From the NCBI GenBank assembly GCA_949825025.1, contig OX463780.1, forward strand, positions 24,568,229 through 24,632,228: a stretch of DNA of 64,000 nt, written 5' to 3'. Each line of letters starts with the position of its first letter. The first letter of the stretch is position 1. Shown here piece after piece: positions 37,231 through 51,279 of the stretch. The translations under genes were made by a program, and so were the position numbers. The DNA is from Siphlonurus alternatus (Eukaryota > Arthropoda > Insecta > Ephemeroptera > Siphlonuridae). The notes below the pieces were generated by a model, which saw only the letters and a list, made by a program, of their open reading frames with translations, did no database searches and was not told the origin of the DNA.

Positions 37231-37350
37231 TTGATTGCAAAAGAGAAAAGGAATGATGAAAAATGATAAAATTCTATTTTTTACTGTTAATTTAATGTTA
37301 ACTTCCTTAAATATTTTTTTATATATAAAAAGAAAGAGATTTGTACTTTC

Positions 37351-37352
<2 letters not shown>

Positions 37353-37397
<45 letters not shown>
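37353..37397. repeat. (CT)n microsatellite
   Basis: CT dinucleotides for about 45 bp. Confidence 0.95.
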
Positions 37398-37401
<4 letters not shown>

Positions 37402-38045
37402 AATTCCAATAAAACACAGTGAGGGATCAATTTCCGTTTTGTTCTCCGAGTTGTCTTATTATTTGACTGGTGCGGCGGACTTTCATTCAGTCTGGGAGAT
37501 CTTAAACTTTCAACGAGACGAGAGAAGATATTATAATATAAATTTAATCGAGTAAAGTTGAAGCAAGAAACATTGCAGACATATTGTCACGTATTTAATT
37601 TTAATAAAACTTTATTTTTAACAGATGGAGAACTTAAGATTAGTTTGTTTGTTTTTAACAAAAAAAATATATTGTATATATATAACATATTGTATAAAAT
37701 TTATAAATAAAAATGACAATAATTAAGTTAATTAATTTGTTATTTTTTTAGACACAAAAAATTAAATAAATTAAGTTAATTCTGAAATACAAAACCAGTG
37801 CAAGTAATACATTAATTATGATAGTATTTTATTGATCAATATATCATTATTATTAATATTTTTTTAATTATACAGTTCCTAACTTCTTTATACTATTCTA
37901 CAATACAGCCTACCATGATACATGCCAGGCTCCAATCCATGCATGAGAACAAAACACATTCAAGGGTGACATCAGTTTATACGATGATTTTTTAAAGCTG
38001 TAATATACTGGGGAAAGTCCTTATTACAGCAGCCACGTTAAATCC

Positions 38046-38265
<220 letters not shown>

Positions 38266-38629
38266 ATCCTTGTTATTAATTTTACCTAATGAGAGAGTGT
38301 AATAGTGAGCGATATGCATTTTTTTATGGTGTTATGCATACAGTATAATATAAATAAATAATAATTAAAATTATAATGCTCAATTAATTTCTTCACCACA
38401 CTCTAAACTATTTATAATTTAAGGACAAATACACTGGCGAATGGCGATCAACATTTTTTTTATAAAGCATTGCACTGAATAGTTATAGTTATATTATAGA
38501 TATATTTTTAAAATTGAAGTTTGATTGTTGTACTGAATAGCATGCATGGTAACACTTAACAAAATTTAATAAGCTTTTCTTTTTTGTTTTTTTCCTTTTC
38601 TTTCTTTTAATAAATTTTTTTTTTTTTTT

Positions 38630-40110
38630 TTTCATTTATTTAATCACTGGATGTACAAGTACAACATGGATTACGTCATTTTACAAAATATAACAAACAA
38701 ACACTAAAACACTTTACAACAAACATAATAATAATATAATACTAACAGTTACTAATAACCTGGCAAATATAATTAATATTAATTATTTATACAAAAATAT
38801 TTAGAAAATCACACTAGACAATATATATCTGCAGGCAACTTATTGCTAAAAAACATCTTTACAGAATAAAACTCTTTGTTAATTAGTATTTGTTTTAATT
38901 TTTCTTTAAATAAATTAATATTTTCCACCTCTCTCAGACACGATGGTAAAAAGTCATAAATTTTAGATGTCTGATAAGCAGAACTTTTTTCCAAAAAACT
39001 TGAGTTATGCACTTCTAAAGCTATTTTTTCTTTATTTCTTGTATTATAAGAGTGCAATTCATTATTATGTGTATATAATTCTGGGTATTTTTTTTTAAAA
39101 AGAGCACAATTTAATATATATAAACTAGGCAATGTTAACATTTGAAATTTTTTGAAATGGCTGACGCATGAATCATGCTTTTTAAAACGCAAAATTGTCC
39201 TAAGAGCACGCTTTTGTAAGACAAAAAGTCTATTTAGATGACTTGGATAACTACCCCAAAATATAATTCCATATGCCAAATGGGAGTAAACATGAGCATA
39301 ATAAAATGAAAGTAATGTAAAGTACACTATCCCTTAGCAAATAAAGAACAAAATTAGCCTGATTGATTTTTTTACAAATTTCTTCAATATGAATACTCCA
39401 ATCCATGGACTCATGTATGTTTAGCCCAAGAAATTTAATATACTGGACCCTTTTAAGTAGTCCTGATTCTGATTTTATGCGACAACTATGATCGAGTTCC
39501 TTCCTTTGCGAGTGAAATTGGATAAAAAAAGTTTTATTGGTATTTAAAATTAATCTGTTATTTAGACACCAAGATTCAACCTCTTTTACTGTACCATTAG
39601 CCTTAAAAATTAATTCTTCTTCAGTATCTGCTGACACTATTGCAGTCGTATCATCCGCAAATTTTACAATGTCAGCAAAAGTAACATTTTCTGACAAATC
39701 ATTGGTTCCTACACTAAAGAGGGTAGGAGAAAATTTTCCACCCTGAGGCACACCTAGTGATATAGGCCTGGTGGAAGATTTCGTATTACCAAGTTTTACG
39801 TATTGTTGTCGATAAGAAAGATAAGACTGCAACAAAATTAAACTATTTGAATCACATCCAAGAGAGGATAATTTAGTTAATAAAACATTCTTATCAATAC
39901 TATCAAATGCTTTGGACAGATAAAAAAATAATGCTAAACAGAACTTTTTATTATCCAAATTTTTATAAATTGGATTCAGCAGTGCATATGCTGCAGTTGT
40001 TGTGGATTTATTTTTTAAAAATCCATGTTCACATTTTGAGATTAATTTATTATCCACTCTATAATCCATTATCTGATCGTCCAAAACTTTTTCAAATTAA
40101 TGGGCGTGCT
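38630..40110 (-). mobile_element. Jockey-like LINE, 3' half, one frameshift
   Basis: Minus-strand frame 40084-39251 carries the reverse-transcriptase palm: CEHGFLKNKSTTTAAYALL, FYLSKAFDSIDK, SLGVPQGGKFSPTLFSV, VKFADDTTAIVSAD. Frame 39327-38809 carries the C-terminal part (YSHLAYGIIFWGSYPSHLNR, LPSLYILNCALFKKKYPELY). Comparison with the copy at 31054 puts a small deletion near 39330, which shifts the frame. A T-rich start at 38620 is the inverted 3' tail, preceded by the shared GTACAACATGGATTACGTCA. No endonuclease part. Confidence 0.88.
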
Positions 40111-40114
40111 TTTT

Positions 40115-41060
40115 AGGTATAATTTAATTTGTCTAGCTTTATAATTTTACACCTTCATTCTTCATAAAAGCTACATACATGAAGTGTGTATAAAAACTTA
40201 TTTTAATAAATATTCGTTGTAATTAAATTGCTTACCTTCCTTTTTTAACTTCTAAATACTTTTAACACGTGTTGATTCATTTTCAAAATACATGCAAAAT
40301 AAATTATTATTCCCCTCCCCTCCCCACTATCCGTTGCTATGAAACTCATTATTGATCAGTTTTCAAAATTTTCATCTCAACGTGTGTGAACGTCCATTCA
40401 GGTACTTTTCTTTTAGGGTTGCAGGGCCCATTGAACATACGGCTTAGGTGAAAATCTTGATCCTAGCTGCATGGTTGATGCAGTAACGGGCCTGAATTGT
40501 TGAACAAAATGAAATGAAATATATAGTATTGGTGTGAGTGTGGCCAAATGAGTATTTAAATAATTAATCAAATCCTCATTAAAATCTTAAACGTTTTTAT
40601 TTTTTAGGAAACATTATGCAAAGCAAAAAGCAACAAGGCTGTGCTGTTGTGGATCAAAACGCCCTTTATTTGCCGAGATGGTCAGCAATCTTTTCCCCCC
40701 GAAAGGTCCCGAATACCTCATGCAATCGGGCACGGCTTGGGCCGAAGCCCTGAAACTGGCCCTGAAATTGTGTTGTATTCTGTACGTACAGTTCTACACG
40801 AGTTTAAATTATTATAAAATGCAACTATTTCGACCATAAGAGAATGTTAAAATTGAAATTTATACTGCAAAATTATATTACTAACTGTGTATATACTGTA
40901 TTGTATATAATATATAAGTAGTTATTTAGTTATTTGCAATCGTTACTCGATTACTCGAGAGAGAAAAAAAAAAAAAATGAAGAAGCTGAACTCAATGTTT
41001 TTTTTTTTTTTCTTTAAGAATTGGGAAGGCTGTATTTGGATTTGGGAAAGGCGAGCAGCT
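40115..41060. other. Spacer with no recognised gene
   Basis: A less AT-rich patch at 40410-40780 contains GGGTTGCAGGGCCCATTGAA and GGCACGGCTTGGGCCGAAGC; it may be an old repeat. A splice-like TTTTATTTTTTAG occurs at about 40596-40608, but no conserved protein follows. Confidence 0.4.
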
Positions 41061-41069
41061 TATGAATAT

Positions 41070-41071
41070 AA

Positions 41072-41114
<43 letters not shown>

Positions 41115-41303
41115 ATGAATAAATCAATGAATGAATGAATGAATGAATGAATGAATGAATGAATGAATGAATGAATGAATGAATGAATGAATGAATGAAT
41201 GAATGAATGAATGAATGAATGAATGAATGAATGAATGAATGAATGAATGAATGAATGAATGAATGAATGAATGAATGAATGAATGAATGAATGAATAAAT
41301 GAA

Positions 41304-41342
<39 letters not shown>

Positions 41343-41345
41343 ATA
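41070..41345. repeat. Compound tetranucleotide microsatellite
   Basis: (AAAT)n at about 41070-41115, then (GAAT)n to about 41295, then (AAAT)n to 41345. It may have grown from the ATAAATAAATAAAT tail of a LINE. Confidence 0.95.
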
Positions 41346-41435
41346 TTATAAAAACTATAATAATACTGTATAAAATATCTCACCTCACTTGCAGGGGCAG
41401 TATACGTATTCAGCTGGCTGAGTGACTGGTATGAC

Positions 41436-41638
41436 CAGGCGAGGATCCAAGAAAAATTTTCGGAGGGGGGGGGGGGGGGCTGAAAAATTTCGGAGGGGGC
41501 TGCCTACTTAATTAAGGCAATGTTAAAAAAATTGGAGCTGGGGAAGTGCCTATATTGCCCATGTTAAATACGTCCAAAATTTGGGGGGGGGGGACTGCAG
41601 CCCCCAGTCCCGTCCCCCCCCCCCTGGATCCGCACCTG
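41436..41638. mobile_element. GGATCC-ended hAT-like MITE with 8-bp duplication
   Basis: Ends CAGGCGAGGATCCAAG and CCTGGATCCGCACCTG are inverted. Flanks GGTATGAC (41428-41435) and GGTACGAC (41639-41646) differ at one base. Body in the opposite orientation to the 10841 copy, with G and C runs and CCTATATTGCCCATGTTAAA. Confidence 0.8.
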
Positions 41639-42059
41639 GGTACGACTTATTTGCCTAAAAATTCATGCCTAAGATCGAATATCCTTGTGCATTTCTTATT
41701 TTACTACCTCCAGGTGCTCCAGTCTTACCTTAAAAAGAGAAATGGTTTGTCTTAACTTTAAATAAAAAACTGCCTTGTTCCACGATTACCAATATGGATT
41801 ACAACAACTTTTTTTTTAACATTAAATTTGCATACATTTTTAGATCTACTTAAAAATTGTTTAATTGTATTTGATAAAAAGAAACTGTTTAATTTATCAT
41901 GCATACATGGTGCGGCTGATTTACACCATATGAAATTTTTATATGTCACAATATTACAGTACATAGCAGGATGCATATAATTTGCATGTCACAGCATTAA
42001 ATGATGTGGCAGTGTGATATGGAGAACTATTACTCTCTGATTGGACCTCAATAACATAG

Positions 42060-42300
42060 AGACAGAGAGACGTGGCACGGCGTACTCCTCACTTGTGTGG
42101 CTCATCGTCGTCCTCGCTCGCGCCTTCTCCCTCTCTCTCTCACTCTCCTCCCTCTCTCTCTCTCACAGCAACTCGCGCCTCGCGCCGCTACAACCGACCG
42201 AGCCAAACGTTTCAGTCACGCCGCAGCGGCCGGCGCGAGCGCAGAAAGGAGTGTCGTGTGCCACCGTTGTTATCAATGTCTCCGCGAAGTAAACGAGACG
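42060..42300 (+). promoter_or_regulatory. Promoter/5' UTR-like CpG-rich region
   Basis: An island of GC- and CpG-rich DNA in AT-rich surroundings with CT-repeats (42125-42170) and CGCAGCGGCCGGCGCGAGCG. It directly precedes the coding exon at 42495, so it probably holds the transcription start. No TATA box is clear. Confidence 0.5.
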
Positions 42301-42494
42301 AGTGAGTGTGTACGAATTTTATAACTTCAGCAGACACCACGAGGAGTTTCAAGCTGAAGGCCTCCCCACCCCCTGGTGGTGGGAATATAACATCTTCAAC
42401 CAGCAAAACGGCGTCATCAACATTAAATATAAAAAGATCTATTATAAATCCTGCAACGTGGGGTGGAGGTACCATAATTAAACCATATCGCAAT

Positions 42495-42952
42495 ATGAAA
42501 TTAAAAGAAAGAATTGTCATTGGTGCTGCAATATGTACCGTATTATTTACATTATTAATACTTGTAGATTTACAGTTGGGTCTTGGTGTTTCTGGTAAAC
42601 ATGCACCATTATTAAGTCATGGAAGAGTTAGATTATCAGCTTCAAATCATGGACCATTTTTAAAAAGTAGTACAGCTGGATTTAAAACAAGATTTTTACA
42701 ACGAAGTAATAATGCATCTAAAGAAGCTGCTTCTGAAGCTCAGGGTGGTGCCAGCAATGGTACTGGAAGTGGGCCTTCGGTTCAGGGTACCAGCAACAGG
42801 CACCAGGTGACGGAGGCACCAGATAATTTCAGTGACTTGACGGAGTTCCTCGAGGTTTTGGTTCAACGTGACTTCAACAATGTCGCCCATGGAGACGATA
42901 ATGAAAGAAGTTACAACCCTACTATCGGACAATTACTCAGAGTGAAGCTTAG
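42495..42952 (+). CDS. First coding exon of a type II membrane protein, possibly FAM20-like kinase
   Basis: The start chosen is the ATG at 42495, which puts a short basic tail (MKLKERI) directly before a hydrophobic stretch IVIGAAICTVLFTLLILV, a signal anchor at about residues 7-24. The luminal part is Ser/Asn/Gly-rich with NAS and NGT glycosylation sites and ends TEFLEVLVQRDFNN...YNPTIGQLLRVKLR before a donor at 42953 (AG|GTGAGT). An upstream in-frame ATG at 42306 would add 63 residues, rich in Ser/Thr. The basic start, anchor and a YNPT...LL segment before the catalytic domain recall FAM20 secretory-pathway kinases, but the kinase domain is not in view, so the family is a guess. The intron that follows contains hAT copy 2; no further exon was found up to 64000. 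Confidence 0.6.
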
Positions 42953-43402
42953 GTGAGTACACAATATTTTGTATACATACAAAAACTTTCCATTACAGGG
43001 TTAAAATTTCAAAAGTCTGTCACGAAAACCCATCTACCTCTCTGGCATTCAATGTATATATGTACGCATTTAAAAAAATATATTTCTATATAAAAAAAGG
43101 TTTATGGTGTAGGGAAGGTTTTTTTTTATATTCTTTTATAAAATATTTACATTAGTTTTGCGCGCGCATGGTATTTTTATTTCTTTCAGTGGTGCACGCG
43201 TTTATACAAGAAAACTCGAGTTAATAATACATGTTAAAAGTCAGAGTGTAAAACCGAAAATTCTTTGTATTAATAATATTTAAAAGTGCTCTAATTCTAT
43301 ACTGTTTAAAGAATTTCTCATTATAGTGCAAATTATTATAAATTATTTGAATTATAATTACGTTTTACTACTTACAATGTTATACCGAGTTATATAATAT
43401 AT

Positions 43403-45095
43403 TAGTGCTGTTGAAAATTTTCGGATTTCGGATAATCGGATATTTTATTATCCGGATATCCGGATTTTGGAGAAATGGATATCCGGATAGTCGGATTTTC
43501 GGATATCCGGATATCCGATTATCCGTTCGAAATTTCGGATATCCGAAATCCGATCGGAGTTCGGATATCCGGAACTCCGATCGGATATTCGGATATCTGA
43601 ACTCCAATCGGATATCCGAACTCCGATCGGATATTCGGATATCCGAACTCCGATCGGATTTCAAATATCCGAAATTTCGATCGGATATCCGGATATCCGA
43701 AAATCCAGTAATCCCATCGGAATTTCAAATATTCTACAATCCGAAACCTACATTCGAATTTCGATCGAATTTCTGAATTTCAGCTTTTGCTTTCGGATAA
43801 TTTGGATATGAAATTAAACATGACTAATTAGTATAATACTGTAATTCAAATATTTAGTTTTAAATTGTTATGTGTATTCGCAATTGCATTACATTTACAA
43901 ATTTTCGACCAATAAATTTTTGTTAAATTAATTTGAATATTTTTAATATATATTGAATATAATGTATATTGTATTGTAAAAAGTAGAGGTAATAAGTTAA
44001 TAACTCTAATAATTAAGCAATATAAATAATTATAAATACTTTAAATTATAAATACTACAAATAGTGTAATACAAAATACAAATCACAAAATACAACCTTA
44101 TAAAGAATACTATATTTATTCACATCCTGCCGATGCACTGTTTGCAAGGCTAAAAATAAATTCTGAGTCATTCTGACTTCTGAAAATATTCAGAATATTA
44201 TTCTGATTGGTTGACTGATATTAATCAGAATATTATAAAAATAGGGTGCTCCACTGCAGCTAACAACGCAAAAAATATTGAAAACAGTAAAAACACGCAG
44301 GCGCGGATCCAGGGGGGGGAGCTGCCCCCCCCCCCCGGAATTTTGGATTTAACATGGGCAATATAGGCATTTCCCCCACTCCAAATTTTTTTTTAACATT
44401 GCCTTATCCTAATGAAGGCAGTCCCCTTCCCCCCCCCTGATTTTTTTTTCTGGATCCACGACTGAAAACACGCGCGTCTTCATATAAAAAAGTATCAGTT
44501 ATGGTAAGAAAATTTCTTTCTTTTATTGTAGTAGAAAAACTGGAAAACATTCAAAGTTTCAGAAATCTAGGCTCGGTTATTAGTTATAATGACTTAATGT
44601 ACTTTATGTTTTATGTTGTTATGTTTATAATTATAACTTATAGTCTTTATACTTATACTTATAATACATTTTATATATTTATAGTTTATAATTTGTAATA
44701 TATTATATAATATTATATATATAACATATTATATAATTATATTATATATATTATATATACAATTCAAAATCAGTTTCGGATATCCGGATATCCGAAAATT
44801 CAAAATCAGTTTCGGATATCCGGATATCCGAAAATTCGAAATCAGTTTCGGATATCCGGATATCCGAAAACCCGAAATCAGTTTCGGATATCCGGATATC
44901 CGAAAATCTGAATATAGTTTCGGATATCCGGATATCCGAAAAATCTCAAATCCGGAATATTTTCGGATATCCGCGAATCCGAAAACTGTTTCGGATATCC
45001 GATTATCCGTAAATCCGAAAATTCGGATTTCGGATTTTCGGATATTTTCGAATCCGGATTTCGGATTTTGAAATATCCGGATATCAACAGCACTA
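43403..45095. mobile_element. Non-autonomous hAT element, copy 2
   Basis: Same ends TAGTGCTGTTGA / TCAACAGCACTA as copy 1, flanked by a perfect 8-bp duplication TAATATAT at 43395-43402 and 45096-45103. By eye the sequence matches 9946-11640 throughout; the only difference noticed is in C/G run length, giving 1693 against 1695 bp. It lies in the presumed first intron of the gene starting at 42495. Confidence 0.93.
44298..44464. mobile_element. hAT-like MITE nested in hAT copy 2
   Basis: Same insertion, ends and AAAACACG flanks as at 10841-11009, so it was already present when the hAT element moved. Confidence 0.85.
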
Positions 45096-46852
45096 TAATA
45101 TATAACACAAGACAACGAGAAAATGCACGCAAGCTCAATTTTGACCCTGCTAAGAATCTAAGTCAAGAAGGATTACAGTACAGTCGAATAATAACAAGTA
45201 AACCTCATGAACTTTTTTTTTTTTTTTTTTGTGGCATTCAATAGCTTTTTTGCTGTTCAAATTATTAAACATAACACCTACTTTTTTCTTGCTAATATTT
45301 CACTTTAATATTACGATTTTCCCTTGTGTTTTAAGTTAATTTAAAAATCTTCCACCATCTTTTTGTGTTATAAAAAAATAAGAAAAAGGAATAAGTATTT
45401 TAATATACAACAACACTGTATGTATAGTGGTGGTGGTGGTGCATGCGTATATGGCATCACGTTGAACAGCCAGCGTTAGATTGTGGCCGTAAATCAGAGT
45501 TGAGAAGACTTCACGGGCCCTATATACCGTATACGCAACGAGAAGCTATAGGAACCAGAACAACCACAACACAAGCGATAAGATTACACCCCCCTACAAA
45601 TTTGTGCTCTATTCTATATAGTATGAAACACTGTGTTGTAAATAGTAAAGAGCGTTGCTAACTGCCTCCTAAAACAACCCCCACCCCAAAAAACACACAT
45701 CCTCAAACGCTATAATATATATACACCATGTCACCGCAGAAAATCTGAGGCTTGTAAATGATTGTCTCGAAGGATATGAAAACTCTTTCTAGATTTACTA
45801 CCCACCTATAGTTAAAAAAAAATAAAAACATTTAAAAACTTTCCATGGATCAAGCTGTACTAAAACCTATAAGTACACCCTTTTCTACCCTTGAACTCTA
45901 TATTAACTTATTACTTGGTGAACGACGCGAGTGAAAGTAAATGTATATAATACGAGAACCCGCAAGTTTACTTTCACTAATACGGCGGGTAACGCCTTCT
46001 ATAATACGTGCAAACCTGATGCTGCGGCTACTTGAGAGATTAGCAGTAATGAAAGGTATTATACAGTTAACAGTTTTGATAGGTTCATAGGTAATCTCGT
46101 AATGAGATAGCATATTTATCTCACGATTCAAAAATAGTATAAATAAGTGTTGATATTAAAGATACAATATATGGATGCTTGTAATCCATGAAAAACATAC
46201 ACATTTGAAATTGTATAAATAATTGCATAAAAATTATTTGTTTCAATGAATAATATAGGAAAATCAAAGGATATTACTGAATTTCTGTATTCTGTACATG
46301 TTAAAAATGATGTGTAAAATTGAAGTCAAAATGGTGTATAATATATAATTATAATGATATATATATTATATAGTAAAGTATAGCATGGCATGGAAAGTCT
46401 AATTTTTCACACTATAAATATGTATGGAAAACTGCGCATTCCATTTTTTGCTACTCAATCAATCAAATAAATTAAAATTTAATGCATTCAACACTTCTTC
46501 GTAATAAAATTTTTATTTGAACGTTCGTTGAGCAATTTAAACAAAAAATGTTAAAAAAAATATAATATATTGAATAAGAAATTCGATGCTCTTGCTGTAA
46601 TTATATGTACAGAATCTTTATTAAAATCTGTTGTTAAAAAGACTTCAAGAAAAATGCTGGATCAAATTTTATTCTTTCATCCACTTGTTCGAAATAATAT
46701 TTATGACATAAGACGTGCAGATATATATGGAGACTCTTTAAATTCTTTCCGAAAATATGAAATTTTAATTTATAGATTTTATTAAAATGTATAGCTTAAA
46801 AATTAATCAAACATTCAAAAATTTATCGCTTGATTGCAATTTTCAGTCATAT

Positions 46853-46925
46853 TATATATATATATATATTATGATGTATATATATATATATATATATATT
46901 ATGATGTATATATATATATATATAC
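46853..46925. repeat. TA-rich microsatellite with ATGATG interruptions
   Basis: TATATA runs broken twice by TTATGATGTATA. Confidence 0.9.
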
Positions 46926-49814
46926 AAAACAAAGAAAAGTAATTAAATTTCATTTTCACCTTTTTTTTCATAGTATAATATATGGTACTGTATAATACAT
47001 TCATAATATACATAATGAAGCTATAAAGCCTAAATATAATTATATACCTCGTGAACGTGTAATCTACAAATATTACGTTCATAACTCTTTGATTTGACCT
47101 TGATATTAATCTGGTAGATCGTGATGGAGTGACGCAAGCTAACACCATCGGATGAGGCTCATGATGCAGGAGCATTTGTGCGGAATCCCCTTGGCTCACC
47201 TCGCCGCGGGCTGCTCCGTCACGTGCTCGCAGATATTAAAACATTTCAAATTTTTTGCTATCAATTTTAACTCATTGTTTGCTACAGGCTATAAATAATG
47301 CATATATATATGATGATAGTTATATTCCATTTATAATCAACTTTTTCTTAACTTTTCCGTATACGGATTATTTAAACTTATGATATACAATATTGATGGG
47401 ACTACATATATACAATTTCATATAAAATAAAAAATATATAATATATAGTATATAATATTATAATATGATTTATATATAATTAAATATATTTTTAATATGG
47501 TTTTTACACCGCTATACACGTACCTACTTTTTCATCGAAGGCGACGCTAGTTTTTCAATTACTTAATTAATTAAGGTTTTTAGTTAACAAATGAATAATC
47601 AATTACAAAATTACGATAGAATTTATTTTTCATTAAACTTTTAAACATAAATAAAAAAATAACTACTAAATAGTATTGAGTATTGACGTGCCATGACTGA
47701 TATTTTTCACTAAACTTTATGAAATAACACATTGCATGGTGGCACCAAATAAGAAATCTCGTGTTTCTGCAAATGGTATTTTGTCAATTTTGGCCACTTT
47801 TCAATTTAATTACCAACAAATTTTGATATTGTGTAATCACTTTTGATATGAAATACACTATAGAAATATACAGTAGGTGTATAATTATAATTATTGTTCG
47901 TTATACATAAAAAATGCTCTAAATGCATTAATTTTTTTAATTGTAATATTTACAATTCATCCCAAGTGTAATTTTATTTTGTTAGCTGGTTAACCCTTTT
48001 TTAAAAATTATATGTATATTCATATTTTTGTAGTCTCTTAAAACATTCTTCGTCAGATCGTGCTAAATGAAACTTGTTAGAATTTTTATCGTTCACTCGA
48101 GGGAGAAAAACAAAGAGTTTTAACAAAATTAGAAGGTAGAGGGTTTGTATAACTAGTAATTTTATTTTTTTATTGATCTGAGGTAAAGAAAGTGTTTATT
48201 TTCTTACATACACGTATTGTACACACAGCTATACTAATATTAATGTAACACATTTGAAGCCTTTATTCAAACCTTTATTATACGTGAATGGCTATGCATG
48301 CTATAAAATTCACCTTCGACTTTTCCACTTGAATGTCCCACCTCTTCACATTTCACCCTCACGACTATGTTGTCCGAGCAAACACTCCAAACAAATAGAA
48401 TAAATTATCGCTCAACACGTATGTTCTTGCTTTTATATAGATACACTGGCTAAAGCTGACCAATACTATGTACTATAGCTATAAATTTGCTTTGTTTGTT
48501 TTATAGTTGGCTGCTTGCAGAATCTACAATATATATATATTAATTCAATTATAGTATTTATCTTAGAGTATCATATTTTATACAGTATAATGACAGAATT
48601 CGATTTTAAATAACAATAAATTATATTATAGAATTTATACTATAATGATATAATTTTTTATGAAAATTTACTATAGCTTAAAAATAAAAATATTATATCA
48701 AAATGTTGTTATAATCAATATTTTTATTTCAGTTTTCTACAAATTCCATAATATTTCATAATAATTATTATTTTCATTTAAAACATAAGAATATTATCAT
48801 GGGAAATTTAATTCATATATAATCATATATAACTAACAAAATGTTTATTAAAAATATAAAATAACTATTTTCTTTTATTTAAAAAAAAAAATAATAAGTT
48901 AAAATTTATCTTCATGCATGATGGGCTTGTCTTTGTTATAGTGATACACTTATATAAAGTATATTTTTGTCTTTTTATGAATATACAGCTCACCCTCGAA
49001 TTGAGCGTCTGCTGTATTTTTGAGAGCGGAAGAACTACGCTCGTTTCCGTCAACTTAAGTTTTCAAGTATGCATAATTTTAGAGTGAAGGTTCAAGAAAA
49101 AGTTTACATTACAATTTTTTAAAATAAACTTTAAGTGTAGAGTTGGTATATTTTATATTTCAGTTATTTAAAAAAGTTTGTTTTTCCGTAAAAAGAAAAT
49201 TAGTAATTGAAGTCTTGGAACTCCTACAAAAGCATGGCACGCGTTTGTCATATAGCACCTGCTGTTAATAACACAAAAAAAAAAAAAAATTCTGAAGTCA
49301 ATATATAAATACAGTAGAATAGGAAGAGTACAATACTTTCTTTTTCTCGCTTTGATATCATCAAATGAGCGTGAAATTTATAGGAAATTTAGTGCCGCAT
49401 GGTCGCAGCTATAAAATAACTACTGCCGCTATACTGCACGCACAGTGCACACTCAATAATTTTTTTAAACAAAAATGAACAAACGTTCAAAAAGTAAAGA
49501 ATCGTTTTGAAATTCTGTCATTCATTTAAATGTATATAATATATAGGTATATAATAATGTATATGACCACGACAACAGCACTATAAGAGAATTTCAGCCA
49601 ATAAATAACACATGGTGTTAAATTTCACTTTTTGAAACAGGGAAAAAAATATATATATATATACAAACTGGTTTATAGCTATACATGATAGCTTAAAATA
49701 AATTTGTGTTTATTGTTTATTACGTGCACAAAAAGGTATCAATCTCGTAAGGTAGTTTTTAGCACACAATTTTTTTTTTTAATATTTAACTTAATTTACA
49801 TTATATGTATATAT

Positions 49815-49817
<3 letters not shown>

Positions 49818-49880
<63 letters not shown>
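49818..49880. repeat. (TA)n microsatellite
   Basis: Uninterrupted TA dinucleotides for about 60 bp. Confidence 0.95.
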
Positions 49881-49882
<2 letters not shown>

Positions 49883-50906
49883 AATAATGTAAGCATTATA
49901 ATTTTTATAATATTAAAATTCACCTGTAGTGTTATATTATATACTAAAGTTATAAGCATCAAGAAGTAGATAATAATATATGACTTATAGCATAATATTA
50001 TAAGGACAATAAGAAGGTCTATGTTATTAAAAAGATGTGCTGTGTTGGCTTGGAGCCAGCCATATCCGGGAGTATGTATGGCGAGTGCGGGCGGGCGGGT
50101 GACCGGGTGTGGGTGGGTACGCAGAAAGTAGCTACAACGTTTCGCTGATCTCGCGGACCATGGCACGGGTCACGTGTCCACCACTCAAGTCGGTGATGGG
50201 GCTTTGTAAGTTTGTACTGGATCTCCCACACATCGCATTACTCGGGACCAACGGTATAATATGAATAGTTTCTGTAGTTAGCTCTTATCTTCTCTCCAGC
50301 TCTCTCCATGTGTATCTCTCTTTCTCCATCTTTCTGAGAGCAACATCTGAGCAAAGTCTATTATATCTATATGGTATACACAATGTAAACACACTTGATA
50401 ACAATAAAGTCGAGTCAACTGACTGATATCGGTGACAAAAACATGACCTTATAATATTATAGCATTATCATCTGCTCAAAATACAGACTTTTTATTTTTT
50501 AAATGTCCAGGTGGCATACAAGAAGCGTAGATTTGTTTTTCTTATCTGAACCCAGATATAAGGTACTGGTAAAATTATTATTAAATTAAGTAAGAGCTGA
50601 TTAAGTCCTCAGCTCTGCTCTTTGTAAAAAAGGGAAGCGTTGCTTTATCTTTTATCCTGCACCCTGTTTAATTAATTTTGAATTTTGGGTCCTATATACC
50701 CAAATGAGGGGAACGAGGGGGAAGTCTACCTCTAATTTATTATTTTATTTAAAGTATTCTGGGGAAGAAGGGGGGACTAAAACCCTAGATCCCCGTGGAT
50801 CGCATTTAAGGACTGAATTTTAATTCAAAGTCCTTGCAAATATTCACCCTCTTTTAATATAAGTCCTCTTTCTTTCCATTAGCGCGTATATAATATCAGA
50901 AAATCA

Positions 50907-51275
50907 TAGATAATAATGGTTGCATTTTTTATATTTCATAATTAGAAAATATATACATAAAATTATGCTTTTATGAATTTTTTCAAATTATTTGGAGTGC
51001 GGGAACTAATTTTAAAAAAAATATTTAAAATATCTGAATTATGGTGGTACTACCTGATGGAACAACCGTGACGTCATTTTCTTGCACTGTGATTGACTAT
51101 TGATGACGTCATGGTTGTCCCATCAGGTAGTACCACCCTAATTCAGATATTTTAAACATTTTTAAAAAATTGTTCTATGAACACTCCAAAAATTCTGAAA
51201 AAATTCATATGAGCATAATTTTATGTGTATTTTCTAATTCTAAAATAATAAAATAAATGCAACCATTATTGTCTA
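50907..51275. mobile_element. Second copy of the TAGACAATAATGG MITE
   Basis: Same arms as 5481-5873 (GGAGTGCGGGAACTAATTTT, AACCGTGACGTCAT, CCATTATTGTCTA at the end). Centre shorter, with TGACGTCA at 51069 and 51104. Flanks have diverged. Confidence 0.8.
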
Positions 51276-51279
51276 TTTT

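Larger units (their letters stand above)
45104..50906. other. AT-rich stretch without a recognised gene
   Basis: Presumably intron of the gene starting at 42495. It contains TA-rich microsatellites, a small hairpin (AGTGAAAGTAAA / TTTACTTTCACT at about 45930-45980) and GC-richer patches at 47100-47220 and 50040-50260 for which no product is recognised. Confidence 0.5.

Noticed and set aside
40600..40790. Exon-like segment after TTTTATTTTTTAG
   Set aside because: No conserved protein and no matching donor with a useful frame; GGCCC-rich words suggest an old repeat.
41060..41383. 107-codon frame of FIHS repeats
   Set aside because: Translation of the GAAT/AAAT microsatellite.
47100..47220. 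GC-rich patch with frame MSQGDSAQMLLHH...
   Set aside because: No recognised domain, and the frame runs into TA repeats; it could be an exon piece but nothing supports it. The patch at 50040-50260 is the same case.
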